From: Terriglobales bacterium
GTDB taxonomy: Bacteria > Acidobacteriota > Terriglobia > Terriglobales > Acidobacteriaceae
Length of the DNA stretch: 64,000 nt
Direction of reading: 5' to 3'
Assembly (NCBI GenBank): GCA_025934735.1
Contig: JAICWP010000014.1
Coordinates: 60,664-124,663 of the forward strand
Below the pieces are notes generated by a model. The model was not told the DNA's origin. It made no database searches and saw only the letters and a list, made by a program, of their open reading frames with translations. The stretch's first letter is position 1, and every line of letters starts with the position of its first letter. Positions 25,723 through 34,203 of the stretch are shown here, piece by piece. A program made the translations under genes and the position numbers.

Positions 25723-26214
25723 TTATTTGCTGGCTGCCAGCCCCTGCTGCTCGGCCTCAATCGCCGACTTGATGGCCTCGTACATCTGGTTGTAGCCGGT
25801 GCAGCGGCACAGGTTCCCGCTCAGCGCCTGCTTGATTTCCGTCTCGGTCGGGTGCGGGTTGTTGGCCAGCAGGTATTTCACCGTCATGATGAAACCGGGC
25901 GTGCAAAAGCCGCACTGGGCGCCGCCCCAGTCACCGTACGCCTTCTGAATGGCGGCCAGGCTGCCATGCTCGCTCACCCCTTCGACGGTGGTGATCTCCT
26001 GCTCCTGGCAGCTGGCGGCCAGAAGTGTGCACGCGAGCATGGGAATGCCGCCCACCTGCACCGTGCAGGCGCCGCAGGAGGAGTCATCGCAGCCGCGCTT
26101 GGAGCCGGTGAGCCGCAGGTCCTCGCGCAGCGCATCGAGCAGCAGCTTGCTGGGCTCGACCGCCAGCTCGTGGGTGCGGCCGTTGACGCGAAGGCTGATG
26201 AGTTCTTTTTTCAT
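25723..26214 (-). CDS. [2Fe-2S] subunit of the molybdenum hydroxylase
   Basis: The 163-residue protein has the two clusters expected of CoxS/HcrC-type subunits: a plant-ferredoxin set (Cys in RGCDDSSCGACTVQVGG plus a later Cys) and a C-terminal helical set (QCGFCTPGFIMT and CRCTGYNQ). It passes electrons between the molybdenum site and FAD. It is the first of three consecutive subunit genes on the minus strand, ending one base before the large subunit. Confidence 0.92.
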   Translation of the reverse strand: MKKELISLRVNGRTHELAVEPSKLLLDALREDLRLTGSKRGCDDSSCGACTVQVGGIPMLACTLLAASCQEQEITTVEGVSEHGSLAAIQKAYGDWGGAQCGFCTPGFIMTVKYLLANNPHPTETEIKQALSGNLCRCTGYNQMYEAIKSAIEAEQQGLAASK

Positions 26215-26215
26215 T

Positions 26216-26343
26216 TACGAAATTTGCAATCGGCATTTAGCAATAGGCATTTAGCTGCAACTAGCTGACTAGCTAACTGGCTGACTAGCCACCGCCAAAC
26301 CCGTCGTGGGCTGAATGCTGTGTGCTGATTGCCGAGTGCTGCT
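26216..26343. repeat. Compound stutter region between CoA-transferase A and the 2Fe-2S subunit
   Basis: Three vocabularies follow each other: an AT-rich part (atttgcaatcggcatttagcaataggcatttag), a ctgactagctaactgg part and a gctgaatgctgtgtgctgattgccgagtgctg part. The whole 128-base gap is taken up by them. Confidence 0.7.
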
Positions 26344-27252
26344 TCAGTACCCAAAATCCGTCGCCGCCGCGTAGGCGTGCTGCTTTACCCCCAGCGCCTC
26401 CACCCGCGCGCCGCCCAGCAGTTCCACGTACTGCTCGCAATCGGCAACGCCGTGCACCCAGCGCTCGAGCCACGCATCGCTTTCCGCCGGAGTCTTGGTG
26501 TGCTGGTGATACTCGCGGAAGAAGGCGTCATCGCGCTTGTAGTAGCCCTGCACCGGCGAAGGATGCGCCCCATAGGGACACTCCACTACCGCGCTGACCA
26601 GGAACCCGGGGATGACGGTGCGGTTAGGATCGCTGGCAATCACGTCTGGATCCACGATCTCTTCCGCCACGATGATGACGTGCTTAGCCGCGCGTACGGC
26701 CTCCAGCATCACGCCAAAGCTTCCCCAGCTATGGGCATTGCCCTCCGCATCGGCGCGCTGCGCGTGCACGATGGTGACATCCGGATTGATGGCCCGCACC
26801 GCCAACAGCGGCTCCTTGCCCTCGAACGGTGAAAAGATGCCATAAAAAAAATGATTGCCCTTGGGCACGTCCGAACCCATGGCCGTGCGCGTGGGGATGA
26901 AAGGCACGCCCATGGCTCCGGCCTGCAGCGCCAGCGCGACGGAGAAATTTGTCATGTTGAAGACCTTGATGGCGCCGCTCTCGGTCGCCCGGCGGAAGTT
27001 GTAGGCCGAGCCCATCATCACATTGCCCACCCACGCGGCAACGATCTCGCTGACACAGCCGCCGGCAATCATCTGGTCGAAAAGGATGTCGGAGATCGGC
27101 CCAATCAGCCGCAGCCCCTCCTTCTTCTGGCGGATGATCTCGTGCCCGGCCGCGAAAGGGATGTTCTGCTCCATTTGCAGGCCGAGAGCGACACTGGCCC
27201 CGTCGGGAACGAGGGAGGAGATGGCCTCGCGCATTGTGGTTAATTTAGACAT
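26344..27252 (-). CDS. CoA-transferase subunit A (glutaconate CoA-transferase / IpdA-like)
   Basis: This 302-residue protein is a family I CoA-transferase alpha subunit: VPDGASVALGLQMEQNIP near the N-terminus, TRTAMGSDVP, then VTIVHAQRADAEGNAHSWG and a C-terminal VECPYGAHPSPVQGYY. The last motif is shared with glutaconate CoA-transferase A and the IpdA steroid-ring hydrolase. Its partner is the B subunit at 28237-29028, split from it by a hydratase gene, which is unusual because the two are normally adjacent. It probably transfers CoA between an acyl-CoA and an aromatic or dicarboxylic acid. Confidence 0.82.
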   Translation of the reverse strand: MSKLTTMREAISSLVPDGASVALGLQMEQNIPFAAGHEIIRQKKEGLRLIGPISDILFDQMIAGGCVSEIVAAWVGNVMMGSAYNFRRATESGAIKVFNMTNFSVALALQAGAMGVPFIPTRTAMGSDVPKGNHFFYGIFSPFEGKEPLLAVRAINPDVTIVHAQRADAEGNAHSWGSFGVMLEAVRAAKHVIIVAEEIVDPDVIASDPNRTVIPGFLVSAVVECPYGAHPSPVQGYYKRDDAFFREYHQHTKTPAESDAWLERWVHGVADCEQYVELLGGARVEALGVKQHAYAAATDFGY

Positions 27253-27261
27253 GCGTCTGAT

Positions 27262-27351
27262 TGGGTAATTTCGTAATTGAGAAACTGTGTAATTGAAAAC
27301 CGCTGAGGGTGATCCTCATTTACTCAATTACCCGATTACACAATTACTCAC
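27262..27351. repeat. Two-armed AT-rich inverted stutter inside the catabolic block
   Basis: Left arm words (gggtaattt, cgtaattgag, tgtgtaattg) and right-arm complements (tactcaatta, cccgatta, cacaattac) enclose a GC-richer spacer around gctgagggtgatcctc. It fills the gap between the hydratase and CoA-transferase A genes. Confidence 0.8.
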
Positions 27352-28137
27352 TTACTTGCCCTTCCACACCGGTGGCCGCTTTTGCATGAAGGCGCTGATC
27401 CCCTCTTTTGCGTCCTCGCTTTGCATCAATTCCTCAAGGTAGATCTTCTCCGCCCGGTCCAGTCCCTTGGTGAAGTGCGCCGCGTCCCAGGCGTACAGCG
27501 CTTTCTTGGTGAGCTGCAGCGATGACGGGCTTAGACTCCGCAGGCGCTCGCACGTTTCCTCCACCAGTTCATCCAGTTCCCCATCGGGAACAGCTTCGTT
27601 CGCCAGGCCCATGACAAAAGCGGCGTCGCCGGTAATTTTTCTGCCGGTCAGGATGAGGTCGGCAGCGCGCTTCTGCCCGATGACCGGGGCGAGCATGGCG
27701 GCCGCGACCGGGGGAAAGCATCCCAGGCTGATTTCGGGGAAACCCCAGGTGGCCGACTCGGTGGTGAAGGCCAAGTCGCAGACCGCGGCCAACTCTGCGC
27801 CTCCACCCAGGCAACTGCCGTGCACCGCGGCGATGGTTACCTTCTTGGAAGCGACCAGCATGCGCACCACACCATGAAACATGACCAGCATGTTGCGGAC
27901 CTTGTCGGGAGTGTGGGCTGCTACGTCCACGCCCGCAGAAAAGCCTTTGCCGGCGCCGCGCAGGACCAGGGCGGCGACTTCCGGACGAGCCTCCACGTCT
28001 TCCAGCGCCGCCACCAGTTCCTCCATCATGGGCACCGTGATGACGTTGACCGGAGGGTTGTTGAGCACGATACGAGCGATCGAACCCTCATAGTCGAGCG
28101 CGATCGTAGCGAATTGCGATTTGGATTGCGTGGCCAT
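27352..28137 (-). CDS. Enoyl-CoA hydratase, cyclohexadienoyl-CoA hydratase-like
   Basis: This 261-residue crotonase-fold protein has the oxyanion-hole segments GFSAGVDVAAHTPDKV and HGSCLGGGAELAAVCDLAF, and FPEISLGCFPPVAA at the position of the catalytic Glu region. The GVDVAxHTPDKV and GxFPPVAA wording resembles cyclohexa-1,5-dienecarbonyl-CoA hydratases (Dch/BamR) of the benzoyl-CoA pathway more than fatty-acid hydratases. It lies between the two CoA-transferase subunit genes. The crotonase fold is certain; the dienoyl-CoA substrate is inferred from motif resemblance and context. Confidence 0.75.
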   Translation of the reverse strand: MATQSKSQFATIALDYEGSIARIVLNNPPVNVITVPMMEELVAALEDVEARPEVAALVLRGAGKGFSAGVDVAAHTPDKVRNMLVMFHGVVRMLVASKKVTIAAVHGSCLGGGAELAAVCDLAFTTESATWGFPEISLGCFPPVAAAMLAPVIGQKRAADLILTGRKITGDAAFVMGLANEAVPDGELDELVEETCERLRSLSPSSLQLTKKALYAWDAAHFTKGLDRAEKIYLEELMQSEDAKEGISAFMQKRPPVWKGK

Positions 28138-28164
28138 GTCCGTACGTCCTATTCTCCCGCTGCG

Positions 28165-28196
28165 AGTGTCTAGCTGTCTGGCTGATCAGCTATTCA
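28165..28196. repeat. Stutter repeat, 'tctagctgtctggctgatc' type
   Basis: A short run of agctgtc, tggctg and atcagct words upstream of the hydratase gene, in a 99-base gap. Confidence 0.6.
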
Positions 28197-28236
28197 CAAA
28201 TTCTCTCTGCCCTCTGTGTCTCCGTGGTGAAACAAG

Positions 28237-29028
28237 CTACTTTGTCCAGAAACCTTCCTTGTCGTACTCCCGAATCGCGTGCAGTTCGGCGAGCGTCGGC
28301 ACAGGGGTAGCGGCGACCTGACCGCCCACCCGCAGCTTCCATCCCGTGTTGCTCAGCACCTCTTCCACGCTGATGCCCGGGTGCACGGATGCCAGGTAGG
28401 CTTCGCTATCTTCTCCGAAGCGCAGCACCCCTTTAGTGGTGATCACCGCCGACGGCCCCCCTCGCGGCAGGCCGGCTCTTTTGCGCCACCCGGGACCATC
28501 GCCGTTGCCGGGACTGGTCACGTAAGAGACGCGCTCGGGCAGCCGGCGCTTGTCATGCTCCAGCAAGACGACAAACCGATGTGCCAGGGAAGCGATGTCG
28601 CAGGCGCCGCCGGAGCCAGGCAGGCGCACCATGCCTTTGCCGCTCCCCACCTGGGTCGAGTTCAGGTTACCGAAACGGTCCACCTCGGCAGCACCCAGGA
28701 AGCCCAGGTTTACACGGCCAGACTGAAGCAGGCTCATCACCGCCAGCATGTCCAGGCACTGTGTGGCGCCGAGTATGTTGGGCGGGTCGGCCATGGTGTA
28801 GATCAGCTCGCGGGCCGGAGTGCTGCGGATGACTCCGTTTTCGAACAGTCCCACCGCAGTTGGCGCATGGGTTCGCTTGGCCACCACGAAGGCGATTAGC
28901 GGCAGGCGCATGCCCACAAAGACAACCTCACCATCGCGGATCTCTCGCGCGGCGGCAGTCACCATGAGCTCACCCATGGTGTAGCCGGCGGGAGGAGCGG
29001 TCGAGATGTCGGGCGCGGAGGTGGACAT
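28237..29028 (-). CDS. CoA-transferase subunit B (glutaconate CoA-transferase-like)
   Basis: The 263-residue protein aligns by eye with glutaconate CoA-transferase beta over its length: FVGMRLPLIAFVVAKRTHAP, then LFENGVIRSTP in which Glu63 falls at the catalytic Glu of the A. fermentans enzyme, then GGACDIASLAH and LLEHDKRRLPERVSYVTSPG. Retention of the Glu supports true CoA-transferase activity rather than the CoA-hydrolase role of IpdB. It pairs with the A subunit at 26344-27252. The substrate is probably an aromatic-pathway acid; this is inference. Confidence 0.85.
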   Translation of the reverse strand: MSTSAPDISTAPPAGYTMGELMVTAAAREIRDGEVVFVGMRLPLIAFVVAKRTHAPTAVGLFENGVIRSTPARELIYTMADPPNILGATQCLDMLAVMSLLQSGRVNLGFLGAAEVDRFGNLNSTQVGSGKGMVRLPGSGGACDIASLAHRFVVLLEHDKRRLPERVSYVTSPGNGDGPGWRKRAGLPRGGPSAVITTKGVLRFGEDSEAYLASVHPGISVEEVLSNTGWKLRVGGQVAATPVPTLAELHAIREYDKEGFWTK

Positions 29029-29052
29029 TGGTGCTGGTTCTTGGTCGGTTAT

Positions 29053-29094
29053 CGGCTCGGCGAGTCGGCTAGCCAGTCAGCTAGTCAGCTAAAT
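29053..29094. repeat. Stutter repeat, 'gtcggctagccagtcagc' type
   Basis: Words gctagcc, agtcagct and agtcagct lead into the stop codon of the oxygenase gene (TAG at 29089-29091), which lies inside the repeat. Confidence 0.75.
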
Positions 29095-30264
29095 ATTGAT
29101 GGCCGATTTGCGCGGCTCGGCAATCGTGTCCAGCGGGTCGCGCGCTCCGGTACGCGGCACGATCCATTTCTTCTCGCTGTTGATGATGTCCAAAAGCAGC
29201 TTGTGGTCCGCCGGAGTGGGCAACCATTCCTGGCGCTGCTGCTCGTATTCCTTCTCCTCCACGGCTTCGCCGGTATGCGGATGGAACTTCTGCCCCGCCC
29301 AGCGCCCGATGGTGCGATTGAACTTGATATCGGGCACATAGAGTCGCGGCTGGTCCGGTTTCAGCGCGCCATTGAAGCGCGCCACCAGCGTGCTCACTTC
29401 CTGGTGGTAGAGGTGGCGGTTATAGTCGTTCACGTCGTCCAGGTCGGGCTCGTTCTGGTTCTTAGGCTCGTCGTAGCGGCCCTTGATACCCCATACGTAA
29501 GCCCAGTGCGCTGAAGACGAGTGGTCGGTGCCGAACAAGTCGTGCGACTCTGAAATCCACTTGTTGAGATATTTCTGGATCAGCCAGGCGGGCACCACGC
29601 CGGCCTCCACCACGCGGCGCAGGCCGGTGTCGCCCGTGCCCATATGGAAAGCTTCTTCGCGCAGCATGTAGGACATGGAGCGGCCCAGCGGCGCGAAACC
29701 CGAGTACTTCAGCATCTGCAACTGGAACTTGCCGTCGCGGTCCACGAAGTCGGTGTAGGCGTACAGGTCCATCCAGTTGTCCACCATTTCGTTGAAGGCG
29801 TTGAGCAGGCGCTTGCTCTCATAGGCGCGGCGCTCCAGCATCTTCTGCGCCTCCACCCGGCCGGTTTGGCCGAAATGCTCGATGAGCAGGGCGCACATCT
29901 GCCAACCGTGGCGCATTTCCTCGATCATCACCCGGGTGAGCGCTCTGCGGTCCCAGTCCGTGGGCGCGCTTTCAAAAAGGAACCGCTGCTGCTCGACGCT
30001 GGCAAATTCGGTGTCGCCCTGGTAGACGATCATGTTGAGCAGGGCGTCTCGCATGTTCTGCGTGGGAATCTGCCGCAGCGACTCCCACTTGCGCCGGCCC
30101 TTGTAATGGCCGAATTGAATCTCTTCCGTCTCGATCTGGCCGTACAGGGTCTGGAACTGGAAGCCGGCAATGTCGTCAGTGTTGACGCCCACTTCCTTGC
30201 GCCACTCTTCGAACAGCCCCACCCAGTCGCTAAACGTTCCGATTCTCGGTACTTTGCCTGGCAT
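29089..30264 (-). CDS. BoxB/PaaA-type diiron aryl-CoA epoxidase subunit
   Basis: This 391-residue ferritin-like oxygenase has two ExxH motifs, E116-x-x-H119 in VMIEEMRHGWQM and E204-x-x-H207 in LREEAFHMGTG, and the BoxB-like stretches IVYQGDTEFASVEQQR and FVDRDGKFQLQMLKYSGFAPL. BoxB epoxidises benzoyl-CoA and PaaA phenylacetyl-CoA. The length lies between PaaA (about 310) and BoxB (about 470), so this may be a distinct subfamily. No BoxA-type reductase or PaaBCDE partner is in the window. It follows the aldehyde dehydrogenase gene by 13 bases. Confidence 0.85.
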   Translation of the reverse strand: MPGKVPRIGTFSDWVGLFEEWRKEVGVNTDDIAGFQFQTLYGQIETEEIQFGHYKGRRKWESLRQIPTQNMRDALLNMIVYQGDTEFASVEQQRFLFESAPTDWDRRALTRVMIEEMRHGWQMCALLIEHFGQTGRVEAQKMLERRAYESKRLLNAFNEMVDNWMDLYAYTDFVDRDGKFQLQMLKYSGFAPLGRSMSYMLREEAFHMGTGDTGLRRVVEAGVVPAWLIQKYLNKWISESHDLFGTDHSSSAHWAYVWGIKGRYDEPKNQNEPDLDDVNDYNRHLYHQEVSTLVARFNGALKPDQPRLYVPDIKFNRTIGRWAGQKFHPHTGEAVEEKEYEQQRQEWLPTPADHKLLLDIINSEKKWIVPRTGARDPLDTIAEPRKSAINI

Positions 30265-30277
30265 AAAACCTCGAGGG

Positions 30278-31747
30278 CTACGAGCCCAAATTCACCCACA
30301 CGCTTTTCACTTCCGTGTAATGGTCCAGCGCTTCCCTGCCCAATTCACGGCCGAAGCCTGACTGCTTAAACCCGCCGAAGGGCAAGGCCGCGTCATACAG
30401 GTTGTAAGCGTTAATCCATACCGTTCCTGCCTTCAGACGGCGCGCCATGCCGTGCGCCTTCCGGATGTCGTTCGTCCAGATCGCCGCCGCCAGCCCGTAC
30501 ATGTTTGCGTTGGCGAGTTCGGCCACCTGGTCCAGATCGTCAAAAGGAATGGTGGCCAGCACCGGGCCAAAGATTTCTTCCTGCGCAATCTTCATGTTGT
30601 TGTGGACGGCGTCGAACACCGTGGGCTCGACGAAGAAGCCCTTCCCTCCGTCCACGCTCACTCGATTGCCACCGGCCACCAACTGCGCGCCTTCCTTTTT
30701 GCCCGACTCGATATAGCCCAGCACAGTATTCATCTGCTGCTCGCTGACAATGGCGCCCAGGCGCGTCTTGGGATCGAGCGGATCGCCCGGCTTCAGCTTG
30801 CGCGCGCGCTCCACCAGCTTGTTCATGAAGTCGTCATGTACCTTCTTCTCCACGAACAGGCGCGAGCCGGCCGCGCAAACCTCACCTTTGCCGTAGAAAA
30901 TCCCGGTGGTCGCGCCTTTGACGGCGGAGTCCAGGTCAGAGTCGGCAAAAACAATGTTGGGCGACTTGCCACCCAACTCCAGCGTCACCCGTTTCATGGT
31001 GTCAGCCGCGCTGCGCATGATTTCCTTGCCCACCATGGTGGAACCGGTAAAGGCCAGCTTGTCCACACCGGGATGCTTCACCAGCTCGCGCCCGGTTTCC
31101 GGGCCGCCGGTAATGATGTTGAGCACGCCCGGCGGAAAGCCGGCTTCCTGCGCCAGTTGTCCCAAACGCAGCGCGGTCAGAGGCGTCTGCTCCGCCGGCT
31201 TAAGCACCACCGTGTTGCCAGTGGCCAGCGCCGGGCCCAGCTTCCACGAAGTCAGCAGCAGAGGGAAATTCCAGGCCACAATGGCGCCGACCACGCCCAC
31301 CGGTTCGCGCAAGGTGTAGGTGAACGCATCCGCACGCGAGCTGATGGTTTCGCCGTGGATCTTGCTGGCCCAGCCTGCATAGTAGCGGAGCACGTCGCAC
31401 ACCATGGGCATATCCACGTAGCGCGACTCGAAAATGGGCTTGCCGTTGTCCAGGGTTTCCAGCTCGGCGAACTCCTCAATGTTCTTTTCCAGCAGATCCG
31501 CGAGCCGCCACAGCAGCTTGCCGCGTTCGCTGGCCGACATTTTCTGCCATGGGCCGCCGCGCTCATCAAAGGCTTTGCGCGCCGCTTTGACGGCACCATC
31601 CACCTCAGCGGGACCGGCGTCGGCCACCTGTGTGATGACCTCGCCGGTCGCGGGATTGATGGTGTCGAAGGTCTTGGCGCTCGCTACCCACTCGCCACCA
31701 ATTAGAAGCCTGCCGGGTTCTATGCGGGTTTTACTCGCTGCCAACAT
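30278..31747 (-). CDS. NAD(P)-dependent aldehyde dehydrogenase
   Basis: The 489-residue enzyme has the complete ALDH signature set: GVVGAIVAWNFPLL, the general-base Glu in LELGGKSPNIVF, the catalytic Cys in GEVCAAGSRL and EEIFGPVL. It is nearest in style to retinal/betaine-aldehyde-type ALDHs. In the box pathway an aldehyde dehydrogenase oxidises 3,4-dehydroadipyl-CoA semialdehyde, so oxidation of a ring-cleavage semialdehyde is a plausible job here. The ATG at 31747 starts the conserved region; a GTG at 31801 would add 18 residues. It is tightly linked to the diiron oxygenase. Confidence 0.92.
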   Translation of the reverse strand: MLAASKTRIEPGRLLIGGEWVASAKTFDTINPATGEVITQVADAGPAEVDGAVKAARKAFDERGGPWQKMSASERGKLLWRLADLLEKNIEEFAELETLDNGKPIFESRYVDMPMVCDVLRYYAGWASKIHGETISSRADAFTYTLREPVGVVGAIVAWNFPLLLTSWKLGPALATGNTVVLKPAEQTPLTALRLGQLAQEAGFPPGVLNIITGGPETGRELVKHPGVDKLAFTGSTMVGKEIMRSAADTMKRVTLELGGKSPNIVFADSDLDSAVKGATTGIFYGKGEVCAAGSRLFVEKKVHDDFMNKLVERARKLKPGDPLDPKTRLGAIVSEQQMNTVLGYIESGKKEGAQLVAGGNRVSVDGGKGFFVEPTVFDAVHNNMKIAQEEIFGPVLATIPFDDLDQVAELANANMYGLAAAIWTNDIRKAHGMARRLKAGTVWINAYNLYDAALPFGGFKQSGFGRELGREALDHYTEVKSVWVNLGS

Positions 31748-31887
31748 TTCTTTCACCACAAAGGACGCGGTGGCCAAAGAGGAATTGAAAATCTGGACCA
31801 CCGATCCTTGGGAAACAGTTAACCGTTATCTATCAAACCACCGAGGACTCTTGTGTTTCACCTACACTGCCCTTTGTGGCTCATGCA

Positions 31888-32709
31888 TCATTTTGCGGTA
31901 AATGTCGCCGGGCGCTTCTCCACATACGCGGTCAGGCCTTCCTTCGCGTCTTCGCTTTGGAATAGCAGCTGCTGGTTCTCGCGTTCCACCGCCAGCGCCG
32001 ACTCCATTGGAATCTCCCAGCCCGTCTGCACCGCGCGCTTGATGCGCCCCACCGCCTTGGCCGCCTTGTTGGGCGGGCAGAACTGGCGGGCGTACTCCAT
32101 CATGTTCTCCATGAAGTTCTCGCGGTCGTAGATGTCGTTGATGATGCCGTATTCCAGCGCCTCTTCGAAGGTGTAAGTGTTGCCGGTCACCATCAGCTCA
32201 ATCGCCTTGCTCTTGCCCACCAGCCGCGACAAGCGCTGCGTCCCGCCCGTGCCGGGCAACACGCCCAGGTTGATTTCGGGCAGCCCAATCTTGCCCGAAT
32301 CCTTGCGCGCGATGCGGATGTCAGCCGCCATGGCGATCTCCAGGCCTCCGCCCACGGTGTGCCCGTTGAGCGCCGCGATGACCAGCTTGGGCGTGTGCTC
32401 CAGCCTCAGCAGCGTCTCATTAGCATGCAGGCAGAAGTAATACTTGAAGGTCGGGTCCACGGTGGAGAGCATCTTGATGTTGGCGCCAGCGGAAAAGAAT
32501 TTGTCGCCCGCCCCGGTGAGCAGGAGTACGTAAGCGTTATTATCCATGCGCGCCCGCAGGATGGCGTCATCCAGCTGCCGCATCATTTCGTAGGTGTAGG
32601 TGTTGGCCGGCGGATCGTTCATCTCGATCACCGCCACGCCCGAATCGACACGGTAGTTGACCAGCTGCTTGGTGCTTTCGGCGCTTACCGGCTGGGTTGT
32701 CGTTGCCAT
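31888..32709 (-). CDS. Enoyl-CoA hydratase/isomerase family protein
   Basis: The 273-residue crotonase-fold protein has FFSAGANIKMLS and ALNGHTVGGGLEIAMAADIR (oxyanion hole) and LPEINLGVLPGTGGTQRL, with Glu retained at the first catalytic position and a Gly-Thr-Gly-Gly stretch where hydratases place the second. It is a second, distinct crotonase in the block. It starts at the ATG 32709, behind AGGAG with an 8-base gap. It is the first structural gene after the TetR gene, 25 bases downstream of its stop. Confidence 0.88.
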   Translation of the reverse strand: MATTTQPVSAESTKQLVNYRVDSGVAVIEMNDPPANTYTYEMMRQLDDAILRARMDNNAYVLLLTGAGDKFFSAGANIKMLSTVDPTFKYYFCLHANETLLRLEHTPKLVIAALNGHTVGGGLEIAMAADIRIARKDSGKIGLPEINLGVLPGTGGTQRLSRLVGKSKAIELMVTGNTYTFEEALEYGIINDIYDRENFMENMMEYARQFCPPNKAAKAVGRIKRAVQTGWEIPMESALAVERENQQLLFQSEDAKEGLTAYVEKRPATFTAK

Positions 32710-32734
32710 GTGCAATGCTCCTTTAAGAAGTCGT

Positions 32735-33427
32735 TCACATCACTCGAACTTTGGGGCTGGAGGCCCGTTTGCCTTGCGGCCCGGAACCACCTCGGCCGCG
32801 GCATACGCCATGTAGAAAAATGTCGCCCATCTCCCGCGCCAGCTCGCCTGCGTCGGCGTCCACCCGCGGATTGTGCCAGGTGTAAATCCAGTTCATCATG
32901 CCGAAGAGGCTGAGCACGGCAATGCGACTGGAGAATTCTAAACCCAGCGCGCGCTTCAGCTCATCCACCAGCTCCAGGCAGATGCGGTAGTACTCGCGCT
33001 TGATGCCGGCAATCTCCGAGCCGTAGCCGTTCTTCAGCACGTCATCTTCGTGGGAGAGGACTTTGACTGCTTTCTGGTTGGCCAGGAAATACTCCAAGTG
33101 GTTCTGGATGAAGATCCGCACGCGCTGCTCCGGATCATCCACTCCCTCCAGGCGCTGGCGCAAACGCTCCAGAATGGTGCTGAAAGTGTATTTCTGGATC
33201 AAGTAAAGCAGTTTTTCCTTGGAATCGAAGTAGTAGTAAAGGCCGGCCAGCGACATGCGGCTGGCACGCGACAGGTCGCGCATGGAAGCGCCTTCGTAGC
33301 CCTTCTCGCAGAAAACCTCGGTGGCGTGCTCCAGGATCTTGGCCAGGCGGCGATCGAAACGGCTGCCGTCCCCGGCAGAAATTTGGGCCGAGCTGCGGCC
33401 GGAAAGCGAACTGGACCGAGAAGCCAT
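32735..33427 (-). CDS. TetR/AcrR family regulator of the aromatic-CoA block
   Basis: The 230-residue protein has an N-terminal TetR helix-turn-helix (about 30-75: ILEHATEVFCEKGYEGASM and ASRMSLAGLYYYFDSKEKLL) and an all-helical ligand domain resembling KstR2/FadR-like acyl-CoA-responsive TetR proteins. A Gly/Arg-rich tail follows. It is the promoter-proximal gene of the minus-strand catabolic block, and a palindrome lies 34 bases upstream of its start, so autoregulation and control of the whole block by an acyl-CoA or aryl-CoA are likely. Confidence 0.9.
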   Translation of the reverse strand: MASRSSSLSGRSSAQISAGDGSRFDRRLAKILEHATEVFCEKGYEGASMRDLSRASRMSLAGLYYYFDSKEKLLYLIQKYTFSTILERLRQRLEGVDDPEQRVRIFIQNHLEYFLANQKAVKVLSHEDDVLKNGYGSEIAGIKREYYRICLELVDELKRALGLEFSSRIAVLSLFGMMNWIYTWHNPRVDADAGELAREMGDIFLHGVCRGRGGSGPQGKRASSPKVRVM

Positions 33428-33460
33428 GCTGGATTTGGGCGCCCCACCCCGAGGGGCTAT

Positions 33461-33470
33461 CGAACGTTCG
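33461..33470. promoter_or_regulatory. Candidate TetR operator palindrome
   Basis: A perfect 10-bp palindrome CGAACGTTCG, extended by another GTTC-like half-site to cgaacgttcgttc, lies just upstream of the tetR start. Size, symmetry and position fit an operator for the adjacent TetR protein. Confidence 0.6.
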
Positions 33471-33675
33471 TTCTATAGTACCGATGCGACTCCACCGGTG
33501 CAAGTTGCCGCTTTCCCTGCTCCGCTTAGCCGCTTGCAGTCCGCTCGGAATTGAAGTTGTGCGGAAGCCAAGTGCCAATGGCAGGGCCAAAACACCGCGG
33601 GCGACCAGCACCGGAGCTCTTCTCTCCCCGATACCGATCGCCCGCTCTGGGGTTAATTAGTTTGTTGTTGACGGT

Positions 33676-33912
33676 TTACTCGCGCTCATCGCCCTGCCGC
33701 ATCTGCAAGGCCGCCAGACACGTCTGGCCGGCCACAAGCGCCTCCGGCCACCACGCCAGCATGTCCAGCAATACCGCCGCACCACGCAAGACCGCGCTCC
33801 TCATCCCCGCCTGGCTGTCACCGGATGCGCCAGGCCAGCTGGATTGCTCTTCCGGCCCGTCCCCCGGCTCTTCTGCCGCCAGGCGCGAGGCTTCATGATC
33901 TTGCTCTTGCAT
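33676..33912 (-). CDS. Possible small hypothetical protein
   Basis: A 78-residue frame begins MQEQDHEASRLAAEEPGD and has an acidic N-terminal half, an Ala/Leu-rich central helix (AVLLDMLAWWPEALVAG) and a charged tail. No family is recognised. It is the only plausible gene in the 776-base gap between tetR and the ferritin-like gene (33428-34203); the rest of the gap holds the operator region and a short stutter (about 34000-34020). It could equally be non-coding. Confidence 0.3.
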   Translation of the reverse strand: MQEQDHEASRLAAEEPGDGPEEQSSWPGASGDSQAGMRSAVLRGAAVLLDMLAWWPEALVAGQTCLAALQMRQGDERE

Positions 33913-34203
33913 CGCATCTCGACTCTAAGCCCGCTGCCCACAGCCGTAAAGTTACGGCGGGCGCCGGGGGTGGTTACGCGAGTTACCTGCTAACCGCGAG
34001 TTGTCAGCTGTCAGTCGGTTCTTCCGCGAACTATTGATTTCCGCAGTGGGTGCTTGGAACCGATGTCGGCCAAGAGCTTACGACCCATGAGGGAAGAGTA
34101 ACGACCGCCCTCCAGGCATCTGTACTTTGCGTTGCGCGAATCTAACCCCTTGCCAGAGAGAGCCATCCCCTTTTATCCGGCAGAAGATTCCAGCGAGGTG
34201 AAT

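Noticed and set aside
22057..26214. Molybdoenzyme as a plain xanthine dehydrogenase for purines
   Set aside because: The FAD subunit carries the four-Cys insert typical of 4-hydroxybenzoyl-CoA reductase, and the neighbours are aryl-CoA genes rather than purine genes.
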